Below, piece by piece: positions 21,170 through 32,985 of a DNA stretch of 64,000 nt. The stretch covers positions 14,859,578 to 14,923,577 of the forward strand of contig NC_086378.1 in NCBI RefSeq assembly GCF_036588685.1. Reading direction: 5' to 3'. Source of the stretch: Mytilus trossulus (lineage: Eukaryota > Mollusca > Bivalvia > Mytilida > Mytilidae). Under the pieces are notes generated by a model that did not search any database, was not told the origin of the DNA, and worked only from the letters and a program-made list of their open reading frames with translations. Within the stretch, counting starts at the first letter, position 1; each line of letters starts with the position of its first letter. The position numbers and the translations under genes are program-made.

Positions 21170-21840
21170 TTTTATAGAGAGTTTTACTCCATGTAAGGCC
21201 TATTGGACGGGTGTTATTTAATTCAAAATCGTATTATCATGTTTTGTAATGAAAGTCGGGCTCCCTCGCGTGCGGACGAAGGAACTTGTAGATGAGCAGG
21301 AAAAAAAGGATGCTCATTTATTGCAATAAGCTCCTCCTATATTTCAAAAACTTTTAAAGGTCTACCATGAATAAATAGATATAAATAGAACATTGCCATT
21401 TTGTGACAAAAATATCCACCAGTAACACTCACATTGAAAAGGTTAAAAAGGAGAATGCGCAACTCTTGTTACATTTTCTAAATATTTTACTAATTTTCCG
21501 AAGTATGTAATTTCGTGATTTTTTTTCCGGCAAAAATACTATTATTTTATGACCCGTATAACACGTAAAGTCCCCTAGGAAACCTTATTAGACCTTGTAA
21601 TGAATCTAATGTACGATAGCCTGATTAATACCTACTCTGAATATATCTGGAATCTTTGTTTGCTTTGATTTCAGCGACTATGGTAAACAAAAAATTTTTA
21701 AAGTCTTGTTTTCATTTTTCAAAGCAATTTCCGTTACCAGCTTACCGATATAATTAAATAGCTAAGCCACACATAATATGTAAAAAGCTAAGCCACACAT
21801 ATTATGTAAAAAGCTAAGCACCGCTACAAGCAGAATATTT
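21170..21840. other. Stretch without a recognised feature
   Basis: A short direct repeat (AAAAAGCTAAGCCACACATA twice near 21770-21815) is the only structure seen. Confidence 0.4.
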
Positions 21841-21852
21841 CAATGTGATGAA

Positions 21853-23130
21853 CAGAGTTGGGGTAATTGTAATTGTAATCGTTAATCAGCTGTAATTGAT
21901 TTCAATTTTTCAAGTAATCATTGTAATCATTAATCAGCCAAAAATCTGATTACATGTAATTTAATTAAATCAATTACTTTTCAAAATACCCTGTAATCCT
22001 GATTACTTTATGATTACGTTCTGATTACAATGAAAAAATCTTAAACTGTGTTTATGTTCAATAAAGGAAACTTTTTGTTTTTGTTTTTGTTTTATATTGA
22101 ACATGTGAAAGATAGTTTGGTTTACTTTTTTTTTTATAAAGCATGTTGATAAAATTGTATACTTCAGTAAAAAATAAACTGTTACAGTATTGAAAAGTCA
22201 TCAATAGCCTAAAAAGAGACATATAATACAATTATGTGTTTCTGGCCTTAATAACAGATATTGTACATATATTCACAATTTAAAGTTGTACATATATATT
22301 TGATAATAACTGTTATATTCAAAGATTACTTTTCATTTAACCCATACTTATAATCTTTTGTTAATGTTGTGATTTTTGTCAACTTTGAATTGACAGGTAG
22401 GAAACCAATTAAGGTTTGTTTTTATTGCAATTACCAACTGAGTATAGCTGTAGGACAATATGCATGGTAAAAGATAAATCAGACTTGTGATCATATACTA
22501 ATTAGCACAAAATTTATTAAAAGTTGGACAAAAATCTTGTTTAAAATAAGCAAATTTTGTATGTATTTAGACTGGACATGTAAAATGCAATGTGTTTTAG
22601 CACTTGTATATTGTTTACTATTTGATTAAACTGGTAACTTTATTTCATCCATATTTTAACTCCCATAAGCTGCACCTTGGAACACATATAAATTACAGTT
22701 TAGAATATGTCAGAAGACAAACAGCAAACGCTTTTTAAAAAGCTATATTCAATTGAAGTCAAAATAATTCAGAGATAAATGATGATAAAGTTCAATGGGT
22801 CGACATAACCAGTGACACAATGTTCATGTATGTATGAAGTGAACTTTCTAGGTTTATTTAATAGATGAAGTTTTAAGTTATCATTTTATAATATAACAAA
22901 CACAATACTTTCTAAAAAATGCTATAGTTATATATTAAAGGTTTACATCATGCAAAATGGTTTTTTTATTCATTGTAATCAGATGTAATCATGATTACTT
23001 TGCCAATGTAATCATTAATTTAATCAGGCACTTTTAGAAATGATGTAATCATTAATTTAATTTAATCGTACAAATGACAAAGTAATTGTAATTTAAGCAA
23101 TTACATTGAAAGTAATCGGACCCATCGCTG
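21853..23130. mobile_element. Non-autonomous hAT-type DNA transposon, 1278 bp
   Basis: The element starts CAGAGTTGGGGTAATTGTAA and ends with the complement of CAGCGATGGGTCCGATTACT, so both ends fit the hAT pattern CAG-x-G-x-TGGG. It is flanked by a perfect 8-bp duplication GTGATGAA (21845-21852 and 23131-23138), the length typical of hAT insertions. Its ends are full of GTAATTGTAATC and GATTACAAT words. No transposase frame is present, so it would have been moved in trans. The AGAGACATATAAT-type palindrome near 22215 lies inside. Confidence 0.9.
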
Positions 23131-23138
23131 GTGATGAA

Positions 23139-24765
23139 ACGACATGGAAATTATCGGACTTTTCCAATTTTGCTTAAAATAAAATTCCAAACTGGCACAC
23201 TGTTAATGTTACAAATACAAATTACATCGTATCTCGCATTCATCATCGCCCCCATCACACAGCCGCAGGCCCCTCACCATCACACACCTGCCGGCCCCTC
23301 GCACAATATACACTTTTCACGTCTTAAAATATCGACAGAGAAATGGTATCCGACGATTGGTAACTTGATCACTATACACTAACTGAGACGTTCAAAGCCT
23401 GTGAATAAAAGCTGGTTTAATATCAAAAGTAGTATAACATTTTACTGTTACCATTTTGAATAGATAATTAGTGTTTTCATGCATTATCAATATTTAAATT
23501 ATCATCTGTCAATCGTAATGTGCAGTTTTCAGCTTTTTCCTAGGAGTTCAATATTTTACTTATTTTACTTAATCCGTCAATGGTCGTTTATCATAGGAAA
23601 TACATTTATCAATCGCTTTTGTCTTTTCATAAAAAAACCATCCCAATACAAAATTATTTTGCTCAGTCAACAGACCAATCACTCATATAGTGAAAAGCTA
23701 AAATTCATCAACGGCAGAATCTTAATAAACTCAACCACAGATAGTTTTCAGAGGTATATGATTCATCGCAAGTATGAATTACTATTTACAATTTGGGATG
23801 TAATCATAGTTAATTGTTGACCTTATACACATTTGAATATTCTTTGATTTTTTTTTTGGGGGGGGGGGGATTAACGAGCTCAGAAAGGTTCTACGTGGCA
23901 TTTTAAAATTGTTTGGAATTAAACGTTCCTTATGACGCTAAATAAGGAAAAGCTTCTAACGCACGAACATTTATCAAGTACAAAAGTACCAAAGTACAAC
24001 TAAAAACTGAACTCCAAGGCAATTTCAAAATTAAAAGTTACATACTTTCAAACCAATTCGCATTGTAAAATATGAAAAGTAGAAAGGTCTTTTCGTAGAA
24101 TTTCAATACAAAATGCCATCATCTTTGGCAGTATTTTTCATAATACATCAATTTACTTCAAATACTTTCCTTTTCGATATAACTCTGTATATACCATTTC
24201 TAATACCTTAACAAAACCAATTACAAATGAAATTTTCAATAAATACAAAGTATTTCAATAATGTCTACTTCAAGTCTATACCTCCTGATTCCACCTGTAC
24301 TAGTTCCCCATTTATATTTAATTCGGCTGGCAACGCTAATAGCTGATGATCTAAACATTGTCAATAAAACTTCTCTGTAAAATCTGCTTTCCAAAGGACC
24401 GAAATCGTTAGCCTTAATCCATCAATTGGAAACAAAACTTCAAAATACTGATGGATTCAGTGGAGAATTATGGCAGGCAATGGGTTAAACGCGAAATAGA
24501 AGATGTAAAGTAGGAAGTCTTTTCGAATGGATTAAGGCTGTGAGGTCGTTGATACAAACCTGAATTACGGATCTATTAATTCCCATTCCACATCAATTTG
24601 TAAAGACCCGAATGTTGCAAAACACTTGTTTTACTTTTATAACACATATGTTGTTGTCTCCGTAGATGAAGCCCCACACAACATCGTTTTATGTGTTATA
24701 AATCACATTGTATATACTGCTTGATAAATGAATAGGGTAATGGTAATTTACTTAAAACTGAACGT
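23139..24765. other. Stretch without a recognised gene
   Basis: It holds a poly-G run near 23860-23870 and a matched word pair (AGCCTTAATCCAT near 24410, ATGGATTAAGGCT near 24528). Short open frames at 23131-23382 and 23479-23820 have no domain or splice support. Confidence 0.4.
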
Positions 24766-24769
24766 ATAC

Positions 24770-25960
24770 CCAACGCCACTTACTACAGAGAAAATTCTGG
24801 ATAATCACAGATTTGTTCTGTGTTTCTTTGGAGATGCCTAAACTACATAAGTGTACTAACAAGCAACGGTAAATTGCTGGGACTTCCAAGTGCTCTATGG
24901 AACGACTTTCTAAATTATAAACATCAACTTTATCGGCAATCGAAGCCGGGTTTCAAAATTATTATGAAAATATCTATTCTAAAGGTGGCGTAAATAGAAT
25001 AAAAAAAATCCAAAGATCTTTACAATGCACACAATTGGTTTTTTGCAACAGTATTGAAACATTAGATTTTTTTCAACACATTACCCATGTTCCCCTTTTA
25101 AACATAAAAACACATTAAGAGATGTGTCCTGCGTAGCTGCATTAAAAAAAGAATATATTAGGGATGATTACTATCTACTTTTTTAAAAATAACTCTAATT
25201 CAAATAGAAAATTCTCTAAAATTCTCTAGATTTCACATTTTCAAGATGATTGACAAAATATTTGGTATGTTTGGAGGAAGTGTTTTCCAACAAACAATCG
25301 GCATTTCCTTTGCCGACTTATGCCTCTATTTATACGAAGTTGACTTAATTGGAAATTCTGAGGAGGAAAAATATTCGAATCACAAAAATGGCATAATCAA
25401 AAGCTCATTCAAATCAAACGAATGGATAACAATTGTCATATTCCTGACTTGGTACAGACAGTAACGAAGTCGTAGGCAACATTCTTTAACCTTTACTTTA
25501 GGCTATATTTAGAAGATGTTTTTTCACTAAATGATTTAAAATTTGGTGACGTTTTGAGTGCATCTACTCATCTAACTTAAGATAAATGATATGTCAGCAA
25601 TAAATATTGACTTACACTTAGAACAAGACGATGAGAGTCGGTTGAAAACAAAACTTTAAGACAAAAGATGATTACAGCTTAAAAATTGTAAATTTTCCAT
25701 TTCTATGAAGCATAATCCCAACAGCGTATAATAACGGAGATTATACCTCTCCGTAGATACATTATTCCGATGGTTGTATAACCTATCATAATTTTCTTGT
25801 TAGGAGTTTGCTACTTATAAAGAAACTATTAACCTAAGATTTTCGACAGGTAAAGTTGAAATCACCCCTTCGCAAATGTTAGCGAGACCATCACGAGTTG
25901 GTTGACCGTTATGGAACAGATATGTTCCTTATGTCAAAACCAGAATCCCTTCCGCTTTTC
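24770..25960 (+). pseudogene. Decayed reverse transcriptase, Penelope-like type (tentative)
   Basis: Conceptual translation with frame changes gives fragments I associate with a retroelement polymerase widespread in molluscs: PKLHKCTNKQR then a stop then IAGTSKCSMERLSKL near 24835-24915, then LTSTLSAIEAGFQNYY, YSKGGVNRIKK and CNSIETLDF up to about 25075. Further down, KL-stop-DKR (about 25655) and HHELVDRYG (about 25890) match the expected C-terminal order. Stops and frameshifts interrupt it throughout, so it is dead. A copy of the 'AAAAGCTC' repeat lies at 25385-25460 inside the region. The family name comes from recognition, not a search. Confidence 0.5.
25385..25460. repeat. Dispersed mussel-type repeat, 'AAAAGCTCAAAC' family
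   Basis: It contains AATGGCATAATCAAAAGCTC, then AACGAATGGATAACAATTGT, then CATATTCCTGACTTGG, in the order of the copy at 53805. Confidence 0.6.
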
Positions 25961-26094
25961 CCGAATGTGACATACCGAATTAGACTTCCTATCAGGTGTG
26001 AACTAACACGAGCAACACGACGGGTGTCACATTTTTAGTAGGATCTACATATTCTTCAAGAAAACCACAGTTTGGGTGGCGTCCGTGTTGCTCA

Positions 26095-26240
26095 GTTTTT
26101 AGTTTTCTATTATGTGTTTTTCGAATTATTGTTTTTCTGTTTGTCTTTTTAATTTAATTTTTAGCAATTGCATTGTCAGTTTATTTTTGACTCATGAGTT
26201 TGAATGACCCTTTGTTATCTTTCGTCTCTCTTTTAGTAAC
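26095..26240 (-). repeat. Dispersed repeat, 'AACTGACAACGCCAT' family, decayed
   Basis: It reads TTTGTCTTTTTAATTTAAT, then GCATTGTCAGTTTATTTTTG, then ATGAGTTTGAATGACCCTTT and TATCTTTCGTCTCTCTTTT. These are the reverse of words in the palindromic pair at 40245-40440. It follows the decayed reverse transcriptase directly and may be its 3' end. Confidence 0.55.
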
Positions 26241-26394
26241 TGACCTAAAATTGTGTACGCCAGACATGCGCTTCACCTACAAAAACCTCATCCGTCAAAA
26301 TCTACATCAGACAATGACGGCATCTAATAAGTGTTTGACGTTGGAGTATATACCATTTATAGTATACACTTTCTCTATACACTTACAATAAAGT

Positions 26395-27090
26395 AAAATG
26401 AAACGATCATGAAGTATTGTGGAAGTATACATATACTAGTCAACAAAAGAAACGATACATGGCAATGTATTTTCCATATATAAAAACATTACAAACAGTG
26501 TACCAAGGTACAAAAAAATGCCCAATGGGTCTGATATCTATACATTGTTAATTCCTTCTTTAACCCTCAATTTAAGACAAATACGTGACTTTTAAAAATT
26601 TATTTACACTGTTAAAAAAAATAATCAATATTAGGACTTAAATTGGAAAGTAAGAAGAACCGTATTATTAAACACGCAGGGTTCATCTTCATTTGAGGAA
26701 AATGATGAAAAACTGGGTACTTAATTTCAAAAATGAGACTTAAGATTCAAACATCTGCAAAGGCATTCAAATTTTTAAGCAGGACCTAATTCTCTCCAGA
26801 TTATTCATACGTTTAGAATCGGCACCTTTTTCTATCAAAATCATTGAAAAATAACATAGATTTTATAACATTTTTGAATAGCTGATAAGATAAACGGGGG
26901 TTGTTTTCTTACAAGATGGATACATTTACAGGATTCTAAATAACTGACAAAAAGACGGACACACAAGTAGCAAACATCCTTAAAATGATATATGAAAACC
27001 TCATGTACCGATTAAAGGCAAGTAAAATTATCGTTTCATTTTTAAACTCTCTAAGAATATAGATAAACCGGTAGCCTTGAATTCAATATC
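26395..27090. other. Stretch without a recognised feature
   Basis: AT-rich, no coding pattern. Confidence 0.4.
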
Positions 27091-27094
27091 AGTA

Positions 27095-27290
27095 AATTTG
27101 AGAATGGAAAAATTAAATGTGTCAAACAGACAACAACTCAATCAAAGCGCAGAACAGTGTCAAAACACTAATCTCGACTTTCTTTGCAAAATCCACTTAT
27201 TGCTTTTACATAGGTTCTTTAAATGCTCTATGGTCGGGTTGTTATCTCTTTGACACATTCCCCATTTCTATTCTCAATTGTATCTTTCAA
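27095..27290. repeat. Inverted-ended copy of the 'TTGAGAATGGAAATGGG' family
   Basis: The left part (TTGAGAATGGAAAAATTAAA, then GTGTCAAACAGACAACAACT) is mirrored on the right (GGTTGTTATCTCTTTGACAC, then CATTTCTATTCTCAA). The two halves are opposed around a unique centre. Confidence 0.65.
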
Positions 27291-28020
27291 AACTAGTATT
27301 AGAATAAAAAGTCAAAATAAACATTCTTTTCAAGATATTTCACATTTTATTACAAGTCATCTGATCTAAACATGCTTCACAAAGCAACTAAGCAAACCAA
27401 CTTTTAGTTGGGGTACATTTTTTCTTGTACTGTAAGAGTAATTGAGAGATCTTATGGCCTAAGATATTAAGGATTAATTGGTATTATTTCTGGATGAAAT
27501 GTCATCAAGAACGCTCAATACAAAACCGTGATTTGTAATCCAAGTGTGAATAAGATTTCAACACGTTAAGAGCCAAATAAAACCTATATATATCTATATA
27601 TAGACAAATTCAACTTAGGTCTGAGGGAGTTAGAGCCTTGTTTTTCTATATTTATTTCCAAATTTAACAAAAGAAAATTTATAAAAAATGATTATGAAAA
27701 TTTATTGTCATACCAAAAGCACTGACTACTGAATTTATGATATACTCGGAGACCAACGCTAACTGTTCTCTAGCAATGATGACTTAATATATGAACATAT
27801 ATGTACTAGTACATCTTTATTAATTTGCATGCGTTTGCAGCACTTTACACCTAGAAGCCAATGATGTTAATCACATTAGGTATTATATGACCAAAAATAT
27901 ATAAACAAAAATAAAAAAATGTCTAAGGAATATTTAGGTTATAGCTTCGGACATTTTACGGTGGCCACGGGAACTTTTATGTCTATTGTCGGTCTTGTCG
28001 TGCGAACCGTACTTCAGTTA
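27291..28020. other. Stretch without a recognised feature
   Basis: AT-rich, with no exon or repeat identified. Confidence 0.4.
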
Positions 28021-28026
28021 TTCATA

Positions 28027-28234
28027 CTGTGGATTCATTTATTTTCATGGGTACCAATTTTCGTGGATAGAGAAAACTTGCATATTCGTGGGTATTTGAA
28101 TTCGTGGTTTTTACAAAGTTCATATGCATTTCTTTTAAAAAAATTGCATTTCGTTGAACATTTAAATTCGTTGTTTCCCTGTACCCACGAAACCCACGAA
28201 AATTGGTATCCAACGAATATTAATGAATCCACAG
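28027..28234. mobile_element. MITE with TA target duplication, 208 bp
   Basis: The ends are CTGTGGATTCATTTA and the complement of TTAATGAATCCACAG, flanked by TA on both sides (28025-28026 and 28235-28236). Inner parts also pair (GGTACCAATTTTCGTGG with CCACGAAAATTGGTATCC). TA duplication fits movement by a Tc1/mariner-type transposase. Overlapping open frames on both strands result from the symmetry. Confidence 0.85.
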
Positions 28235-28239
28235 TAAGT

Positions 28240-28671
28240 CGTAGTAAGTTATGTGTTAAAATGAAAATTAACCCCAGATAGAGTAACCTGTTACACAGTA
28301 GTCATTACATGAGATACGCTTTAAATGTACGTATGCACAGACCATTTGTTTCGGTTTAGACGAACAAACTATATTTTCAGCATTTTAACGGTTTACTTTC
28401 TATCTGAATGATTAATCAATAATTAAAATAAACCTCTTTTTCTCATTATTTACATCGTTCCGTTGAATAATGTTCATCATTTATGTATTTGTTTGTAAAA
28501 CTTACCCATTCAATCAACACAAATTATCATGAGATGATAGAAGATGAATAAAAAAGTGTTAGGTGTACCATTTTAGGTAGTTGTTTAGGCATTGAAATAC
28601 ATGTACCAAGATTCATTATTAGCTTTGGTTAATGACATTCTAATTCGTGTTCACTAACATTGATACTTTAC
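28240..28671. other. Stretch without a recognised feature
   Basis: Nothing coding recognised; it contains the left TTTAT flank of the next element at its end. Confidence 0.4.
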
Positions 28672-29284
28672 TTTATCACGGTGGGTATGGTTGTCCTGCG
28701 AGAGAACGTACTGTGCTGGTGATTTGGTCCTGACGGGTGCTGGTGGGTCCTGATTCTGTGCTGGTGGGTTTGTTTACATTGTATCAGAACGGCAATAAAA
28801 CGACTGTTTTGTTGCTTAATTTTTCTCTGGTGTGTCATAAGTACCATGCAAAGTATATTACAACAATATTATATTGCAAACAAAAGTCGTGCAAGTTCGT
28901 TAAACGGAATTGTCCTGACGCTGTGCTGGTGATAAGAAAAACGGTCCTGGTTCTGTGCTCCTATGTCCTGGTTCTGTGCTTTTATATTTTAGTTAAAAGT
29001 GGCATATATTCAAGATCATTGATGCTGTACTGTTATTGACTTATTAGCTGTTGTCTGCTTTCTTGAAATTGACATTGTTGTGAATCTGTTTACTGTTATA
29101 ATGAGAGAAAAAATACCACTTTTAAAAAAAAATAATTTTAAACTAACTGTAATCTTATTTATTCGCCTGTTAATGGAACCCTTCTTGTCCCCTTTTAAGA
29201 TAAGAAAATATGTTTACGATTTTCGGGATTACGATCATTTTGCAAGATCACAAAATACGTTGTAATGTATACAATACTCATATA

Positions 29285-29430
29285 AAGTAGATGATGTGGT
29301 ATGTTTGTTGTCAATGGACAAATTTCCATAAGAAACCAAAGGAAGCACGTGTTAACAACCATACGCCATCGTACGACCTTCAACAATAACCCATAAAATA
29401 AAAATGTAAAAGGTTTTGCATAAAAATGGA
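29285..29430 (+). repeat. Decayed copy of the 'GCCAATGAGACAACT' repeat family
   Basis: It retains GATGATGTGGTATG, then CATACGCCATCGTACGACCT and TCAACAATAACCCATA in the family order, inside the 3.25-kb element. Confidence 0.5.
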
Positions 29431-29568
29431 GAGCAAAAATATAGAACAAAGGACTTTCTGAGCGTTTGAATCATGTCTTTAGCAGCTTAATACACATTTG
29501 TTTGTGAACAATTGAGTGTGCTGACTATAAGAATGACAATAGTATTGCGGGTTTGTTTGTTTGGTGTT

Positions 29569-29593
29569 TTTTTTCGGGGGGGGGGGGGGGGGT
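29569..29593. repeat. Poly-G run
   Basis: An uninterrupted run of about 16 G follows a T-run near 29576-29592. Simple sequence. Confidence 0.9.
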
Positions 29594-31019
29594 GGATGGA
29601 TATAGGTTAGAGCGAGGTTACAGTGAAAGCTTGGAATAGTTTCCCGTAAGATTTAAAAGTTGTATTGTAAAAGAAAAATTTATCTTATAGATATTGAGAA
29701 TCACTTGCTGTAAGATTTTTCCAACAATTTTTTTTTGTCTAAATGGTTATCAGGTATTTTTTTTTCGAAAGTTCATTAGTACACTAAAAAAATCACTATT
29801 TTATGAAAGGGCAGGCTAGAATATGTCAGAGAATGAAGACGAGATAACCTAGAGAACACTAATAAAATTAAGATTTCTTAGCTTTTTTCATTTCAAAATA
29901 AATATTTTTGATAATGAATTACGTGGAAGTGAACAATGTGTCCTTCTTTTCTATATATTAATATTTTTCATGAATAAAAATAAAATGTGCCTTGATTATA
30001 ATTGAAAATGAAAAAATACACTTTTATTTTAATATTGTTAATATCACTAAGCTTTTAAGTTTTGTGTGTCAAACACACCATCTCTGTACTAATGACTCCT
30101 TACTAAGATATTTCACTTCATTCATTTTTTTTCTGCATTTTTTTATATTGTGAATTCATAGAATTATTAAATTAAAATGTAGCCTTAATTTATATTTAAA
30201 AAAAACTGAATCTAAAGCCAAATATATCAAACATTTTTGTTTCCATCTATCCGTTTTCAGGACTTTAACAATCAACAATAACACGCCTGGAAAGTAAAAT
30301 GCCTGTAATCGAGCATTTTTAGACACCCAGGCTCCTAAAAAAACAAACCGGGGTGGGGGTTCAAAGATGCAAATTAAGTACTTATATCAATATTTTATCT
30401 TTTCGTGTACGGTTTATGACCCCTCCTGTGGCCTGCCAATTCCGAAATGTGCAAACTACAATAGTATCAAAACAGCACAGACAATGAATAATAGAGATAT
30501 AATTTTGTACATATATCAAAGGGAAACTTCTTGCAAAGCATTATTATTTATAGTTCATTATTGTATTTAGTAGAAAAAGAGAATTTAGTGAAAATAAAAT
30601 CACTATTTTTGTAGAAAATTCACAGACCTTTGTACAGAGATTTTTGTTATGTTTAGCATGGGATCAGCACAATGGTTCATTACCGAGTAAAAAAAATCAA
30701 AATGTCTATCTACCTTGCACATTTCAGAAAATTCAGATCAGATAACGAAACTGGTTCCAGCAACATGTATAAGCCTGCAGCCTTTTGTTTATCTATTAAT
30801 ATATGTATACGGATAAAGTTATGAAAGGCAGCAGGGTCACCAGGGTGAGGAGTCCATGTCATCTGATATAAATGCTAAGCATAGATCTAGAAAGCGACAT
30901 ATAATCATGACATTAAAAAAAGTCTCTTCTTTTCGACTTTTTTCGAACAAATTGACACATAAAATGAATTATATAGTATTGTGGAATTTTTAACTTATTT
31001 TAGATACTATATATTAGAT

Positions 31020-31290
31020 ATAGGAAGATGTGGTGTGAGTGCCAATGAGACAACTCTCCATCCAAATAACAATTTAAAAAGAAAACCATTATAGGTTAAA
31101 GTACGGCCTTCAACACGGAGCATTGGCTCACACCGAACAACAAGCTATAAAGGGCCCCAAAATTAATAGACGGATGTAAAACCATTCAAACGGGAAAACC
31201 AACGGTCTAATCTATATAAACAAAACGAGAAACGAGAAACACGTATATATTACATAAACAAACGACAACTACTATTGTTATCTGATATTG
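31020..31290 (+). repeat. Dispersed mussel-type repeat nested in the 3.25-kb element
   Basis: It contains GAAGATGTGGTGTGAGTGCC, then AATGAGACAACTCTCCATCC, then AGTACGGCCTTCAACACGGA, then ATAAAGGGCCCCAAAATTA and ACATAAACAAACGACAACTA. It is a good copy of the family seen at 9221 and 44565. Confidence 0.75.
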
Positions 31291-31931
31291 GACGAAAGAT
31301 GTTGCCCTTTTATGTTATTATGTAATACAAGTTCAGATCATTTGAAAACACATATTAAACAGCCAAATAGATGCACAAGAGCTAAAATAGGAGTCATAGA
31401 TCCTGTTGGCAACAATTATCTGGCTAATTTTATTGATTTTGAAACATTGTTTCAAATATGACCAACTTCTTATCCAAAATCACCAGCACCGTATCAGGAC
31501 CCACCAGCACCGTATCAGGACCCACCAGCACAGTATCAGGACATGAATAAATTGAGAAAATGCTAAATTTTAATAAATTGCAATGTTTTTTCACAAAATT
31601 GTTTTGTCCTGTGGATTGCGGGATAGAAAGCGGACTCTATGAGCATTTTCGTTTTATTTTTTCAGTTCGAGATTTTCTGAAAATGAGCATTTTTGTGTTA
31701 CGCTTACTGAAACAGTTTAGAGGGTCATTTTTTTAATGGTTTACATATGAACCCATAAGAAACGAAATTGAAAAATCTCAACTGTTTTCTTCCATTTTTT
31801 ATGAGTAAAAACGTCAAAAATCATAATTTTCGTCTTTGTTTACATTTTTTCATTGATCACCAGCACCCGTCAGGACCGAATCACCAGCACAGTACGTTCT
31901 CTCGCAGGACAACCATACCCACCGTGTTTAT

Positions 31932-32465
31932 CTGCAATTGGGTGTCCTACTATACAGATACAGCCCTACAGATATCGCTATGCTGTATATGTATGCTATA
32001 CAGATATCGCTTAAAAGCTCCGTCCACTGCCGGACTGAGTATTGTTTGAACCTGTGTGTCCTCAGAATGTGTATTCCAGTTGCATTCCAATGACGATGAC
32101 AATTGTCGATTTCAAAACTTGAATGTGTATGATTGTGTTACAAAATCAACCATGTCAATTTCAGCATGCATGTTTAGTGAATGTCATGTCTGAAGCGTAG
32201 GACAACTCGTATACTTCTGTTTGAAATTGGACAATGTTTTGTTATTTGTTTTTACTGTTGAAATTAGTTGTTATGTTAAAATAGATAAGTATTCACCTTG
32301 AGCGATGTATTATTGATTACCATTCGAGATTCAATTTTTTGCGAACCCGTCTTTAGCGTAATGTGTGATTTGATATTACTACGCGGACCTCAAGGGATTA
32401 CAAATCGAAAATAAATGCTAAATATGTTAGTTCAAAACACCAACAATGTACTGAATTAATTGCAG
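31932..32465. other. Stretch without a recognised feature
   Basis: It has a local direct repeat around CAGATATCGCT (near 31970 and 32000). No gene was seen. Confidence 0.4.
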
Positions 32466-32632
32466 GATAAAGACAACAACTGTTTAGTGTCTTTAAATAT
32501 CAGCTGTTTTTGTACTCGGCTCGAAACAGGTGTAGTAGCTCGCTAAATGCTCGCATACACCTTGTTTCCTAGCCTCGTACAAATACAGTTGACATTTAAA
32601 GACACTATACAGTTATTGTCTATTTATGCACT
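32466..32632. mobile_element. Fold-back MITE with arms of about 65-70 bp
   Basis: The left arm (GACAACAACTGTTTAGTGTC, then TTTAAATATCAGCTG) is the near complement of the right arm (GACATTTAAAGACACTATAC, then AGTTATTGTC). The arms meet around GTAGTAGCTCGCTAAATGCT. There is no coding content. Confidence 0.8.
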
Positions 32633-32985
32633 ACCTCCTTGTCATTCACCCAATTGTCAGTGAGTATAATGAATGTTATTTCGACTGATCGGGCGGAGCT
32701 TACGTTTTAATTTGCATAAGGACAGTCTATTTGGAGATGTGTGTAATAAGTATGATGGCCTTTATAATTATAATTGATTTTTAATCACAAAACCGATATA
32801 AAGATGAACTGAGTGTAGGAGATGGGACGAATAACTGAACACTTCATTGATGAGTTTATCCAGAAACACCTGTTTATATATGTACTGGTCTTAAATAAGT
32901 GAACCGATTAAACCCCGCCCAGTCAAGTGAAATAAATCAAGCAAAAAGTACTTACGTGATTTATATGGCATATTGTATCTATATA

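Larger units (their letters stand above)
28677..31926. mobile_element. 3.25-kb DNA transposon with long inverted ends and subterminal repeats
   Basis: The left end begins CACGGTGGGTATGGTTGTCC and the right end is its exact complement. The arms match over 69 bases with one difference (a T/C near position 49). TTTAT flanks both ends (28672-28676 and 31927-31931) and is a likely 5-bp target duplication. Inside each arm, a word of about 20 bases recurs: GTCCTGATTCTGTGCTGGTG and variants on the left (28737-28980), and CACCAGCACCGTATCAGGAC three times on the right (31484-31544). No transposase frame is present, and part of the interior is a nested dispersed repeat. It is a non-autonomous or gutted element. 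The superfamily was not identified. Confidence 0.88.

Noticed and set aside
28022..28281. Overlapping frames of 63-120 codons on both strands
   Set aside because: They lie in a palindromic MITE with TA duplication, so symmetry produces frames on both strands.
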